64,000 nt of DNA from Candidatus Kuenenia hertensis (lineage in GTDB: Bacteria > Planctomycetota > Brocadiia > Brocadiales > Brocadiaceae). The DNA lies in the NCBI GenBank assembly GCA_021646465.1, contig SOET01000018.1, positions 1 to 64,000 of the forward strand, read 5' to 3'. The notes beneath the pieces are model-generated. The model saw only the letters and a program-made list of their open reading frames with translations. It searched no databases and was not told the origin of the DNA. Positions 33,734-41,910 of this stretch are shown piece by piece (position 1 is the first letter of the stretch; the number at the start of each line of letters is the position of its first letter). Made by a program: the position numbers and the translations under genes.

Positions 33734-34369
33734 ATGTTAATTAACGAAATATTCAGGAGTATACAGGGAGAAACGACTTTTGCCGGTCTTCCATTTGTTT
33801 TTGTCAGGCTAACCGGATGCAATATGCGCTGCAGTTATTGCGACACACAATATGCCTATGACGAAGGTAATGAAATGCCAATTCCTTCCGTTATTGAAAA
33901 GGTTGATTCTTTCGGATTGAAGTCTGTATGCGTTACGGGAGGAGAACCTCTGGCAAATTCAAATACACCACTGCTGATACGAGAATTACTCAATAAAGAT
34001 TATACGGTTCTTGTTGAGACAAACGGCAGCTACGACATCAGTATATTACCGCAAGCGGCAATAAAGATTATGGATATAAAGTGTCCTGGCAGCGACATGA
34101 ACCACAAGATGCTGTGGGGAAATATATCGTATCTAAAAAAAAATGATGAAGTCAAATTTGTTTTATCTTCGCGCAACGACTATGAATGGGCACGGACAAT
34201 GATTGACAAGTACCGTCTGGAAGACGTTGCCAATATTTTAATGAGCGCTGTCTATGGGACTATTCAACCTTCTTTGATTGCTTCATGGATTTTAGAGGAT
34301 CGCCTTAACGTAAGGTTACAACTTCAACTGCATAAGTATATCTGGGGGCCTGAGGCAAGGGGTGTATAA
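33734..34369 (+). CDS. queE: 7-carboxy-7-deazaguanine synthase
   Basis: QueE is a radical SAM enzyme that contracts the ring of 6-carboxy-tetrahydropterin to form the deazaguanine core of queuosine. The sequence opens with the family start INEIFRSIQGE and carries GCNMRCSYCDT, whose three cysteines bind the 4Fe-4S cluster, and VCVTGGEPL. Length 211 is normal. It is followed 3 bp later by queC; queD and queF are not in the window. Confidence 0.95.
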   Translation: MLINEIFRSIQGETTFAGLPFVFVRLTGCNMRCSYCDTQYAYDEGNEMPIPSVIEKVDSFGLKSVCVTGGEPLANSNTPLLIRELLNKDYTVLVETNGSYDISILPQAAIKIMDIKCPGSDMNHKMLWGNISYLKKNDEVKFVLSSRNDYEWARTMIDKYRLEDVANILMSAVYGTIQPSLIASWILEDRLNVRLQLQLHKYIWGPEARGV

Positions 34370-34372
34370 ATC

Positions 34373-35050
34373 ATGAAAAGAAAAGATACTGCTATTGTTC
34401 TTGCCAGCGGCGGACTGGACAGTTGTGTAACTGTTGCAATCGCAAACGAAGAGTATGAACTTGCATTATTGCATATCAACTATGGACAACGAACCGAATC
34501 AAGAGAACTTTTGGCATTCCATGAAATAGCCGCATACTATAACATCCCGGGGGAACGAATTCTTATTGCCAATATTGATTATTTCAGGAAAATCGGCGGC
34601 TCAAGCCTTACCGATTTGAAGATACCAGTGCAAGATGCAGAAACCGACAGCAAAGGAGTCCCAACAACCTACGTACCGTTTCGAAATACCCTTTTTCTTT
34701 CTGTAGCGGTTTCATGGGCGGAAGTTATCGGCGCCGGGAAGGTTTTTATCGGCGCAGTAGCGCAAGACAGTCCGGGATATCCTGATTGCAAACCACTTTA
34801 CTATGAAGTGTTTAACAAATTGATTGTTGCGGGAACAAAGCCAGAGACTCGTGTGGTAGTGGAAACTCCGCTTATTTTTAAAACAAAAGCAGAAATTGTA
34901 ACGTTGGGGTTTTCGCTGAAGGCGCCGCTTCATCTCAGCTGGTCATGTTACAAAAACACTGAAAAGGCGTGCGGTGTATGCAATAGCTGTTACTTGAGAT
35001 TAAAGGCATTCAAAGATTCTGGGCATAAAGACCCTGTTAAATATGAATAA
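34373..35050 (+). CDS. queC: 7-cyano-7-deazaguanine synthase
   Basis: QueC converts 7-carboxy-7-deazaguanine to preQ0 with ATP and ammonia. It shows the PP-loop SGGLDS near residue 13, PFRNTLFLSVAV, GAVAQDSPGYPDC, and a zinc site made of SCYKNTEKACGVCNSC near residues 194-208. Length 225 is normal. It forms an operon with queE and converges on hemA. Confidence 0.96.
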   Translation: MKRKDTAIVLASGGLDSCVTVAIANEEYELALLHINYGQRTESRELLAFHEIAAYYNIPGERILIANIDYFRKIGGSSLTDLKIPVQDAETDSKGVPTTYVPFRNTLFLSVAVSWAEVIGAGKVFIGAVAQDSPGYPDCKPLYYEVFNKLIVAGTKPETRVVVETPLIFKTKAEIVTLGFSLKAPLHLSWSCYKNTEKACGVCNSCYLRLKAFKDSGHKDPVKYE

Positions 35051-35064
35051 CTACAGCAGGAAAG

Positions 35065-36354
35065 TTATTTATTTGAATCATCCGGATGGTGATGAAAGAT
35101 GCCAAAGAGTTTTTTAATTGTCTCTACGTAACGGTATCCTCCCCCGTTTCTTGCTTCCTGTTTTGCCACCTTGGCAGGATGATGGAGGAGTTTATTGAGG
35201 GTCCTTTCCATAGTATAAACCACCTGATTCCACTCTTCATCATTGATATTCTTCAGTTTTGGTTTCAATCGGTTTAACTCATCTTTCCCTATCGTATGAA
35301 AACTGTTTCTCAATAAGGTTATTGCAGGTTCTATCTTTATTTGTTCAAGCCTTGCCATGAAGTGTTCGACTTCTTTTTCAATGATTGCCCGGCATTTTTC
35401 GATTTCGCGGGTCCTGTCGTCAATGTTCTGGTTTACGACGGTTTGCAGATCGTCAATATTATATAAGTACACATTGTCAATATTACCCACTCCGGGCTCT
35501 ATATCCCTTGGAACGGCAATGTCGATGAGGAAGATGGGATTTCCCCTGCGATGTTTAATTGCATCCTTTACCTGGTCGGTATGAATTACGTAATGCGGTG
35601 CAGAAGTAGAAGTAATAATAATATCCGCCTTCGAGAGGTATTCTCCGAGCAATTCATATTTAATGGCCTGACCTTGGAATGCATCGGCAATTGCCTGAGC
35701 ACGTTCAAAGGTACGGTTCGCGACAATAATCGTTCGTGCCCCCTCTTCATAAAGATGTTTCAGCAAGAGTTCGCACATTTCACCTGCCCCTACCACCAGT
35801 ACCATTTTGCCGGTAAAATCCTGGAATATTTTTTCTGCGAATTCAACAGCAACAGAGCTTATGGAAACCTTACCCTGTCCTATGGACGTATTGGTGTGTA
35901 TAGTTTTGGAAAGATTCAGCGCCTGTTGAAATAACTGATTCAGAATTTTGCCTGTTGATTGTTCCATACTGGCAAGTGTATATGCCTCTTTCACCTGCGA
36001 AAGGATTTGCGATTCTCCGATTACCATAGAATCTATGCTTGAACTCACATGGAAGAGATGTGTCACCGCACGGTCATCTTTATAATGGTACATATATTGA
36101 GAAAATGCATCTTTTTCGATTTTATGAAATTCAGCAAGAAACGAGAGAATATCTTCCAGTTTAACGGCATCCGATGCGGAGGACGCATATATTTCTACCC
36201 GATTACAGGTAGATAAAATAACCGCTTCCGATGACGGATATTTTTGTGTAAATACGGACAGTGCGTTTGAAACACTATTGTTATTAAATGCGAGCTTTTC
36301 CCTGACGTCAACCGGAGCAGATTTATGATTTAATCCTACCACCAAAATACTCAT
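35065..36354 (-). CDS. hemA: Glutamyl-tRNA reductase
   Basis: It reduces glutamyl-tRNA to glutamate-1-semialdehyde, the first step of C5 tetrapyrrole synthesis. Visible motifs are LNHKSAPVDVREKL at the start, STCNRVEIY with the catalytic Cys near residue 50, DSMVIGESQILSQVKEAY, and the NADPH-binding VVGAGEMCELLLKHL. The dimerisation tail closes the 429 residues. It is 115 bp after a hemX/ccsA-like gene on the same strand. Confidence 0.96.
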   Translation of the reverse strand: MSILVVGLNHKSAPVDVREKLAFNNNSVSNALSVFTQKYPSSEAVILSTCNRVEIYASSASDAVKLEDILSFLAEFHKIEKDAFSQYMYHYKDDRAVTHLFHVSSSIDSMVIGESQILSQVKEAYTLASMEQSTGKILNQLFQQALNLSKTIHTNTSIGQGKVSISSVAVEFAEKIFQDFTGKMVLVVGAGEMCELLLKHLYEEGARTIIVANRTFERAQAIADAFQGQAIKYELLGEYLSKADIIITSTSAPHYVIHTDQVKDAIKHRRGNPIFLIDIAVPRDIEPGVGNIDNVYLYNIDDLQTVVNQNIDDRTREIEKCRAIIEKEVEHFMARLEQIKIEPAITLLRNSFHTIGKDELNRLKPKLKNINDEEWNQVVYTMERTLNKLLHHPAKVAKQEARNGGGYRYVETIKKLFGIFHHHPDDSNK

Positions 36355-36469
36355 AATTTAATCTTATCCCTATTGCCAACCATAATATGATTTTACTTCG
36401 TCATCATTCTATAATATTGCCTACTATGAAACTATTTACATAAATAATCCTTGAGTACTATATTTAGGG

Positions 36470-37363
36470 CTATAGATGAGAATAATGTAATTTACTCTCC
36501 CCTAAAATTTCAATGTGAGTTACATTTTTGCTCACTTTTTGAAAAGCATGTTTCGATCCGATAAAAAATGTTCCTATAAAAGTAAAAAGGACAAAACAGA
36601 AACCTGCAATTGTTAATAATGCTATCTTTGTACCGTGAAATGATGCAACCAGTCGCATATGTAATAAAGCGGCATAAATAAGCCATGTAGCGAGGCCAAG
36701 GATTACTTTAGAGTCCAAATACCACATCTCACCCAAAATATTCTGCGTCTTTACCCAGAAAGTACCAAATACTAATCCGAGTGTAAGTAATGGAAAACCA
36801 AATGAGATTGTCTTCCAAATGAGATTATCAATACCTTCCAAAGAAGGGAGTTTGCTAAACAGACGCCCGAAAAGTTTATGTTTTAACTGCCTCTGTTGCG
36901 TTAAATACATCACACTTAAACTAAAAGATATCGTAAAAGCTGCATAACCGATAAAAATAGGAATAATATGAGCAATAAGCCAAAATTTCTGGAGACTGAC
37001 GGTAATAAACATGTCACGCTTATCGAAAGTAAGCGCCCAAATAGAAAGCGCACTAACAAGAGGCATGAGAAAAGTGTCCAGGGAAGGTAATTTATAAAGA
37101 TAGTCTATGTTTATAAAAACAAATAAGACGCACCAGAGCAAAGAGACAAAAGACTCATAAACGTTTGTAATGGGAATGCTGTTGGAATTTATACCAAGAA
37201 ACGCCAGATATCCGCTGTGGATTAAAAAACCCATTATTGTAGACCATCTTGCTACCTTTTTGTTAAATATATCCGATTTGATAATGTGGCCAATTGACCA
37301 TGTGGAAGAAACAAGGTACAAGGCAATACTTATTATAAAAGGAATGTGAGACAGCGTAAACAT
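36470..37363 (-). CDS. HemX/CcsA-family cytochrome c assembly-type membrane protein
   Basis: The 297-residue protein has eight or so membrane helices and belongs to the CcmC/CcsA/HemX superfamily. Its likely haem-handling loop, FGTFWVKTQNILGEMWYLDSK, is a degenerate form of the WWD signature, as in HemX-type proteins. Direct placement before hemA mirrors the hemA-hemX pairing in Bacillus, where HemX lowers HemA levels. CcsA of system II cytochrome c maturation remains an alternative, but ccsB is not adjacent and the WWD motif is incomplete. Confidence 0.75.
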   Translation of the reverse strand: MFTLSHIPFIISIALYLVSSTWSIGHIIKSDIFNKKVARWSTIMGFLIHSGYLAFLGINSNSIPITNVYESFVSLLWCVLFVFINIDYLYKLPSLDTFLMPLVSALSIWALTFDKRDMFITVSLQKFWLIAHIIPIFIGYAAFTISFSLSVMYLTQQRQLKHKLFGRLFSKLPSLEGIDNLIWKTISFGFPLLTLGLVFGTFWVKTQNILGEMWYLDSKVILGLATWLIYAALLHMRLVASFHGTKIALLTIAGFCFVLFTFIGTFFIGSKHAFQKVSKNVTHIEILGESKLHYSHL

Positions 37364-37455
37364 AATAGGTTAATTTAAAAAATAACCATACATTAATCAA
37401 CTATTATTTTCAAATGCACAATCTGATTATGAGAGAATTATTGATTTTTTTTTAA

Positions 37456-37484
37456 TTGACAAACATTAATTTGTCAGATAACCT
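37456..37484 (+). promoter_or_regulatory. Promoter with overlapping inverted-repeat operator
   Basis: A perfect inverted repeat, TGACAAA at 37457-37463 and TTTGTCA at 37470-37476 with a 6-bp spacer, overlaps a TTGACA -35 (37456-37461). A weak -10-like TAACCT lies 17 bp further on (37479-37484). It lies 137-165 bp before the DUF1858 gene and also faces the divergent hemX-like gene. It could be an operator for a dimeric regulator; which one is unknown. Confidence 0.5.
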
Positions 37485-37620
37485 GAAATTCGTAATCGTT
37501 CTTGGTTTGGTATAGTAAGCCGTTCATAATAGGCTCTGTTTTAGTTAAGGTTCTCTTTGCGGTTATTCTGAATTACATAGCTTTTACTTTTTAAACTTAT
37601 TATTTAGAGAGGTTAAAATT

Positions 37621-37845
37621 ATGTCAGAAACAAAACCGAAGATAACAAAGAAGACTTCCATAGGCGATGTAATTCAACATTATCCCGAAACAGAACCTGT
37701 TATAAAGAAATATTTTGGAGCAGGTTGTTATACATGCCCAGGCTCAAAGACGGAGGACATAGCGTTTGGTGCAACCATGCACAATGTAGACCCCGAGGTT
37801 ATAATAAAAGAATTAAATGAAATTATCGAAAAACATAAATCATAA
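37621..37845 (+). CDS. DUF1858-type small redox-disulfide protein
   Basis: The 74-residue protein is a stand-alone DUF1858/ScdA-N-like helical domain: [19 protein letters not shown], then AGCYTCPG with a CxxC, then [20 protein letters not shown]. The family is often beside hybrid-cluster and Fe-S genes, and the CxxC is predicted redox-active or metal-binding. A good ribosome site (AGAGAGG) precedes the ATG. It is the first gene of a four-gene unit with an Nfu-type protein 17 bp downstream. Confidence 0.88.
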   Translation: MSETKPKITKKTSIGDVIQHYPETEPVIKKYFGAGCYTCPGSKTEDIAFGATMHNVDPEVIIKELNEIIEKHKS

Positions 37846-37862
37846 TTTTAAGGAGGAATATG

Positions 37863-38081
37863 ATGAAGGAAAGAATTGAAGAAGCTCTCAAAGGTATCAG
37901 ACCGGCACTACAAGCTGATGGCGGAGACATTGAACTTGTTGATTATGAAGATGGCATTGTTAAGGTTCGGTTAAAAGGTGCTTGTGGTTCATGTCCCAGC
38001 TCCCTTGCCACATTAAAGTATGGAGTTGAAGCCAGGCTTAAGGAAATTATTCCTGAGGTAGAATCCGTAGAGTTGGCGTAA
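37863..38081 (+). CDS. NifU C-terminal-domain (Nfu-type) Fe-S scaffold protein
   Basis: The 72-residue protein is a minimal Nfu domain that carries or transfers Fe-S clusters. It has [19 protein letters not shown] and the cluster-binding CGSCPSS. AGGAGG lies 6 nt before the ATG at 37863; an ATG one codon earlier is too close. It lacks the IscU-like and A-type domains of larger scaffolds. It lies between the DUF1858 gene and the Cys-rich gene. Confidence 0.93.
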   Translation: MKERIEEALKGIRPALQADGGDIELVDYEDGIVKVRLKGACGSCPSSLATLKYGVEARLKEIIPEVESVELA

Positions 38082-38141
38082 ATTTCATCTTATTTGGCAA
38101 CGCACCGATGAAGAAAGACTAATAAATAAAGGAGCATTATT

Positions 38142-38816
38142 ATGAGTATGGTCTTGGGGCCGATACATCACTGGATGTTTGGAAAAATAAAAACTTCAGA
38201 GGCACGTGAACATTCTATCGTCTCTGCATTCAAAGCTAAATATGGTACTGAAGCAGACGCATTGCTCAATCAGGTATATGCAAAACATCCACAACCAGAC
38301 AATACTAAACCGTTAGAAGAATTACTGGCAAACAAATCAATTCACCAGGGAATCCAAAACCTTATTATAGAAACAGAAACACGTGAGGCAGCTATTATAG
38401 CTGCCTTTTGTGCAAAGTACGAAGATGCTGAAAAAGTTGCCATAGATGCAGCGTATGCACATGGCATTCAATGCGGTGAAGAGGCTGTGAAGAGCAAAGG
38501 CTTATCTGCAAACGAGTGCAAAAGCACATCAAAAGCATTTGAATTATTGGGTGATTACCTATGCGATGGAATGCCTTGTGACAGAGGCGCACAGATTGTG
38601 GATGACTCGGAAGAATGCACTACTTGGGACCATGAAGACTGTGTACATGAAAAAATCTGGAAAAATGCAGGGGCAAATTTTTTAACGATGTGCAATATTG
38701 TAAACGCGTGGATTTCCGGATTCTGCAAAGGAGTATGTTCCAGCTCTGAATATACAAGAGAAAAAGCTATTGCATCCGGTGATAAATCATGTTTAAGTGT
38801 TCTGAAAAATAAATAA
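38142..38816 (+). CDS. Cysteine-rich hypothetical protein of the Nfu-ThiF unit
   Basis: This 224-residue protein is not confidently assigned. It is helical with about twelve cysteines, nearly all in the second half (DYLCDGMPCDRG, EECTTWDHEDCVHEK, GFCKGVC, GDKSC). The layout of a Trp, a late Asn-x-Trp and a GDxxC end is weakly reminiscent of the L-2-amino-thiazoline-4-carboxylate hydrolase/V4R-type fold, but this is not secure. An AAGGAG site precedes the ATG. It ends 5 bp before the ThiF-like gene, so a role in metal, Fe-S or sulfur chemistry is inferred from company and cysteines. Confidence 0.7.
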   Translation: MSMVLGPIHHWMFGKIKTSEAREHSIVSAFKAKYGTEADALLNQVYAKHPQPDNTKPLEELLANKSIHQGIQNLIIETETREAAIIAAFCAKYEDAEKVAIDAAYAHGIQCGEEAVKSKGLSANECKSTSKAFELLGDYLCDGMPCDRGAQIVDDSEECTTWDHEDCVHEKIWKNAGANFLTMCNIVNAWISGFCKGVCSSSEYTREKAIASGDKSCLSVLKNK

Positions 38817-38821
38817 TTAAC

Positions 38822-39847
38822 ATGCCAGAACGTTATGCCCGGCAGGAATTATTCTATGGTATAGGACAAGAAGGACAAAAAAAACTTGCCACTAAGACGG
38901 TAGCCCTCATTGGTTGCGGCGCATTGGGTTGTACTTCAGCGAATCTCCTGGTGCGCAGCGGTGTTGGTTGTGTAAAAATAATCGACCGGGATTATATTGA
39001 AGAAAGTAATTTACAACGCCAGGCATTATTTGACGAAGATGACATCAAAAATAATCTGCCAAAGGCAATCGCCGCCAAAAAGAAACTGCAAAAAATCAAT
39101 TCCGGTGTCATAATAGAAGCATCCATTACGGATCTTAACCCCGCTAATATCGAAACAATCTTACACGATGCACACCTTATTATCGATGGAACCGATAATT
39201 TTGAGACACGATTCCTCATTAATGATTATTGTGTTAAAAATTTCATTCCATGGATTTATGGCGCATGTATCGGCAGCGTCGGAATAACAATGACAATCGT
39301 TCCGGGAGAAACCCCCTGCTTACGTTGTGCACTGCAAGATATCCCCCCTTTCGGAACGACTGAAACGTGTGATACCGCAGGAATACTATCACCTGTCTCC
39401 AGCGTGATTGCATCGATTCAGGCTGCCGAGTCGTTAAAAATTCTCACGGACAATGTTGCCTCTATTAACAGACACCTTTTAAAAATTGATTTATGGAGAA
39501 ATCAGATAACCCGGCTTAATATTAATACCCTTAAAGAATCAAGCAACTGCAAAACATGCAGAAATAATCAGTTTGAATATCTAATGAGGGAAAAATATTC
39601 TTCAACCACATCTCTATGCGGGAGAAATGCTGTACAAATCGCACCAACAAATGGTTCTACTATTGATTTATCAACACTTGCCTCACGTTTGGAAACAATA
39701 GGAAGGGTTTCTTTTAATAAATACATGTTACGGTTGAAGATAAATAACTATGAATTAACTGCTTTCCCTGATGGGAGGACAATCATAGCCGGAACAGATG
39801 ATCTGTCAACGGCAAAAGGCATTTACGCGAAATATATAGGTATGTAA
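38822..39847 (+). CDS. ThiF/MoeB/HesA-family E1-like adenylyltransferase
   Basis: Such enzymes adenylate the C-terminal glycine of a sulfur-carrier protein (ThiS, MoaD or related) so it can take up sulfur. ATP binding is shown by LIGCGALGC and NLQRQ. Zinc is held by CLRC and CKTC. CDTAGILSPVSSVIAS carries the conserved region near the catalytic cysteine. A C-terminal extension (residues 250-341) with LCGRNAVQI matches ThiF-type enzymes of Bacillus. No ThiS/MoaD gene is in the window, so the partner must be encoded elsewhere or the enzyme acts on a different substrate. Confidence 0.9.
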   Translation: MPERYARQELFYGIGQEGQKKLATKTVALIGCGALGCTSANLLVRSGVGCVKIIDRDYIEESNLQRQALFDEDDIKNNLPKAIAAKKKLQKINSGVIIEASITDLNPANIETILHDAHLIIDGTDNFETRFLINDYCVKNFIPWIYGACIGSVGITMTIVPGETPCLRCALQDIPPFGTTETCDTAGILSPVSSVIASIQAAESLKILTDNVASINRHLLKIDLWRNQITRLNINTLKESSNCKTCRNNQFEYLMREKYSSTTSLCGRNAVQIAPTNGSTIDLSTLASRLETIGRVSFNKYMLRLKINNYELTAFPDGRTIIAGTDDLSTAKGIYAKYIGM

Positions 39848-39933
39848 CATAAATCCCTGTTCATCTGTTGCTTAATCTCTTCACTGGACCATGTTTATTA
39901 TATGAATCCAATGTTTTACATTTTCCCTAAAGA

Positions 39934-41070
39934 TCAATCTTTTAATGTATTATTAACAGAACGCAATACATCTTCTAATTCGAAGGGCTTGTTGATAACA
40001 AAATCAGATTGCAACTCCCTGCCAGGAAATACGGCTGATGTATTCAGGAATCCGGTTATTATGCCAACCTTTGGTTTCTTCACCATAGTATCGATTACAT
40101 TCAGAATATCCCAGCCTGATACGTCAGGCATCCCAAGGTCGCACAACACGAGATCAAATTCATCCTTTTTGAGAAGTTCTAATGCTGCGGCGCCATTATT
40201 GATAAAAACAACTTTATAACCTTCCTCTGAAAGGAATTCATCCAATACATTTCCAATCGCCTCTTCATCATCCACGATAAGTATGCGGTTTTTCCTGCCC
40301 TCTTTCTCTGATCCCGCTTTGCATTGTTCCGGAGCACTCGCCAAAATATACATAGGCTCTTTAGCTGCGGGTAAGCTTATGGTGAAGGTGCTACCTTTCC
40401 CTTTTTGGCTTTGCACCTCTATTTTGCCTCCATGACGTTTAACAATTCCAAAAACAACACTCATCCCCAGGCCGGTACCCTTGTCCCTCGTGGTAAAAAA
40501 AGGATCAAAGATTCTTAACTGTGTATCTTCGTCCATACCAGTGCCTGTATCTGAAATTTCTAAAACGACTCTTCCGTTTTCTTCCTTTGTAGAAAATGAA
40601 ACCGTTCCACCCGCAGGCATGGCGTCAATTGCATTATGAATGATGTTTATCAATGCTTCCCGCAATTCCGAAGGATTCCCCTTTATGTGCAGAGCATCCA
40701 TAACACTCTTCGAATTTATGGTATATACAACTCCTTTTCTCTTTGCACCCTCATCCCATTCAGAACGTGTTAAATCAATTGCATTTTTTATTTCTTCGCC
40801 CAAATCCATGGTTATACCATGGTCACAATCTTCCCTGCGGTTTGCAAACTTATTCATACGATGAACAATTTCAGCTCCGTTTCTGACAAACTTGCGGATA
40901 AAACGTAATTCATCCAGTAATTTCTCCCTGCCCTTATTTTCCCGCATTAATATCTGTATCTTTCCGTCTATAATAGCAAAGATGTTATTAAATTCATGTG
41001 CAATCCCCTTTGCCATAACATCCAATGCCTGTAGTTTTGATACATTCCTGAATTCTTTATTTATAAACAC
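39934..41070 (-). CDS. Sensorless hybrid histidine kinase with C-terminal receiver
   Basis: From residue 20 on, the protein has a HisKA-type phosphoacceptor region (GIAHEFNNIFAII with the phosphorylated His), a HATPase domain with ALINIIHNAIDAM and GTGLGMSVVFGIVKRHGG, and a receiver (RILIVDDEEAIG and LVLCDLGMPD with the acceptor Asp). No sensor domain is encoded; about 30 residues lie before the H-box. The start is uncertain: the open frame begins at a TTG at 41115, but the GTG at 41070 is preceded by AGAGG. It is NtrB-like in its kinase core and lacks a DNA-binding output. Confidence 0.85.
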   Translation of the reverse strand: MFINKEFRNVSKLQALDVMAKGIAHEFNNIFAIIDGKIQILMRENKGREKLLDELRFIRKFVRNGAEIVHRMNKFANRREDCDHGITMDLGEEIKNAIDLTRSEWDEGAKRKGVVYTINSKSVMDALHIKGNPSELREALINIIHNAIDAMPAGGTVSFSTKEENGRVVLEISDTGTGMDEDTQLRIFDPFFTTRDKGTGLGMSVVFGIVKRHGGKIEVQSQKGKGSTFTISLPAAKEPMYILASAPEQCKAGSEKEGRKNRILIVDDEEAIGNVLDEFLSEEGYKVVFINNGAAALELLKKDEFDLVLCDLGMPDVSGWDILNVIDTMVKKPKVGIITGFLNTSAVFPGRELQSDFVINKPFELEDVLRSVNNTLKD

Positions 41071-41228
41071 CTTCCTCTTCCATCGAAACAACAACTTTAA
41101 AATATAACAATGCAAAATTTATATAACTACAAGATATATTTGTCAACATATTTTTTGCCAAAGATTTTTTAACGTTCTATTTTATTGAAACCGTTTGAGG
41201 ATGGAGGAAAAGGGGAAAATGCGTTGAA

Positions 41229-41606
41229 TTACTGCACCAACTCTTTTTCCCTGATTTCTATCTCGGCTTGAAGGATAATCCGGTAATGATCAATTACGGA
41301 GGTAGGAAGCTTGTCTAACAGGTCGATAATATTGTCGTAGATGCGCCTTCTTTTCCCGTATGGCTGGGGTTGTTCTGCTATTATGGTGGACGCCTTTTCC
41401 CCCTTTTCCTCAAAAAGTTCGGAAATCATTATCCCAAGTGCATGTGCAATCTTTTCCAACGACTTTTCGCTGTATCCCCTTTTACCATTTTCCAGAAAAT
41501 TTATATAACCCTGCGTCAGGTTACATCGCAGTGCCAGTTCCTCCTGTGTGATCCCTAACCGTTCCCTCATTGCCCGTAAATTGGTTCCTACGAGATTTTT
41601 TTTCAT
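41229..41606 (-). CDS. XRE-family helix-turn-helix regulator
   Basis: The 125-residue protein has a Cro/CI HTH at residues 8-65 (LGITQEELALRCNLTQGYINFLENGKRG). The remaining 60 residues form a helical tail with DNIIDLLDKLPTSVIDHYR. It faces a 304-bp divergent region containing three related palindromes, the nearest 11 bp from its own start, which suggests self-regulation. Next to it are a histidine kinase on the same strand and a desulfurase-like gene on the other. Confidence 0.88.
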   Translation of the reverse strand: MKKNLVGTNLRAMRERLGITQEELALRCNLTQGYINFLENGKRGYSEKSLEKIAHALGIMISELFEEKGEKASTIIAEQPQPYGKRRRIYDNIIDLLDKLPTSVIDHYRIILQAEIEIREKELVQ

Positions 41607-41910
41607 AACAAAAGACTATAACAAGACGTTATAAAATGTTCAATTACCAGAAGTAATATTTGGCTGTTAAATACAATAACTTATGGTTATTATGTATTTT
41701 GGATATTGGTATTTTATTTATATTGCAGCAGAATAATATAACCAATGTTATTTCTTCGCATTTTTTGAAAAAAATTAGATTTGTTCATTTTACAAAAATG
41801 CAAAAAGCTTATTTTTATGAAAAAGATTGTAAGGTTTGGAAAAAATTGTAAAATCAATACGTCTTTCATTTTCTAGTATTTTAAAACTTTATAGAGACTT
41901 ATTGACAACT
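41607..41910. promoter_or_regulatory. Divergent regulatory region with three ATAAC-N4/5-GTTAT boxes
   Basis: Three perfect inverted repeats share ATAAC/GTTAT half-sites: 41618-41632 (spacer 5), 41676-41690 (spacer 5) and 41738-41751 (spacer 4). The first two are 58 bp apart centre to centre. They lie between the XRE gene and the plus-strand desulfurase-like gene. The region has no gene and very high AT content. The XRE protein is the natural candidate to bind them. Confidence 0.6.

Noticed and set aside
39902-40219. Plus-strand 105-codon frame over the kinase gene
   Set aside because: It is a shadow of the receiver-domain coding strand of the hybrid kinase, with no ribosome site or domain.
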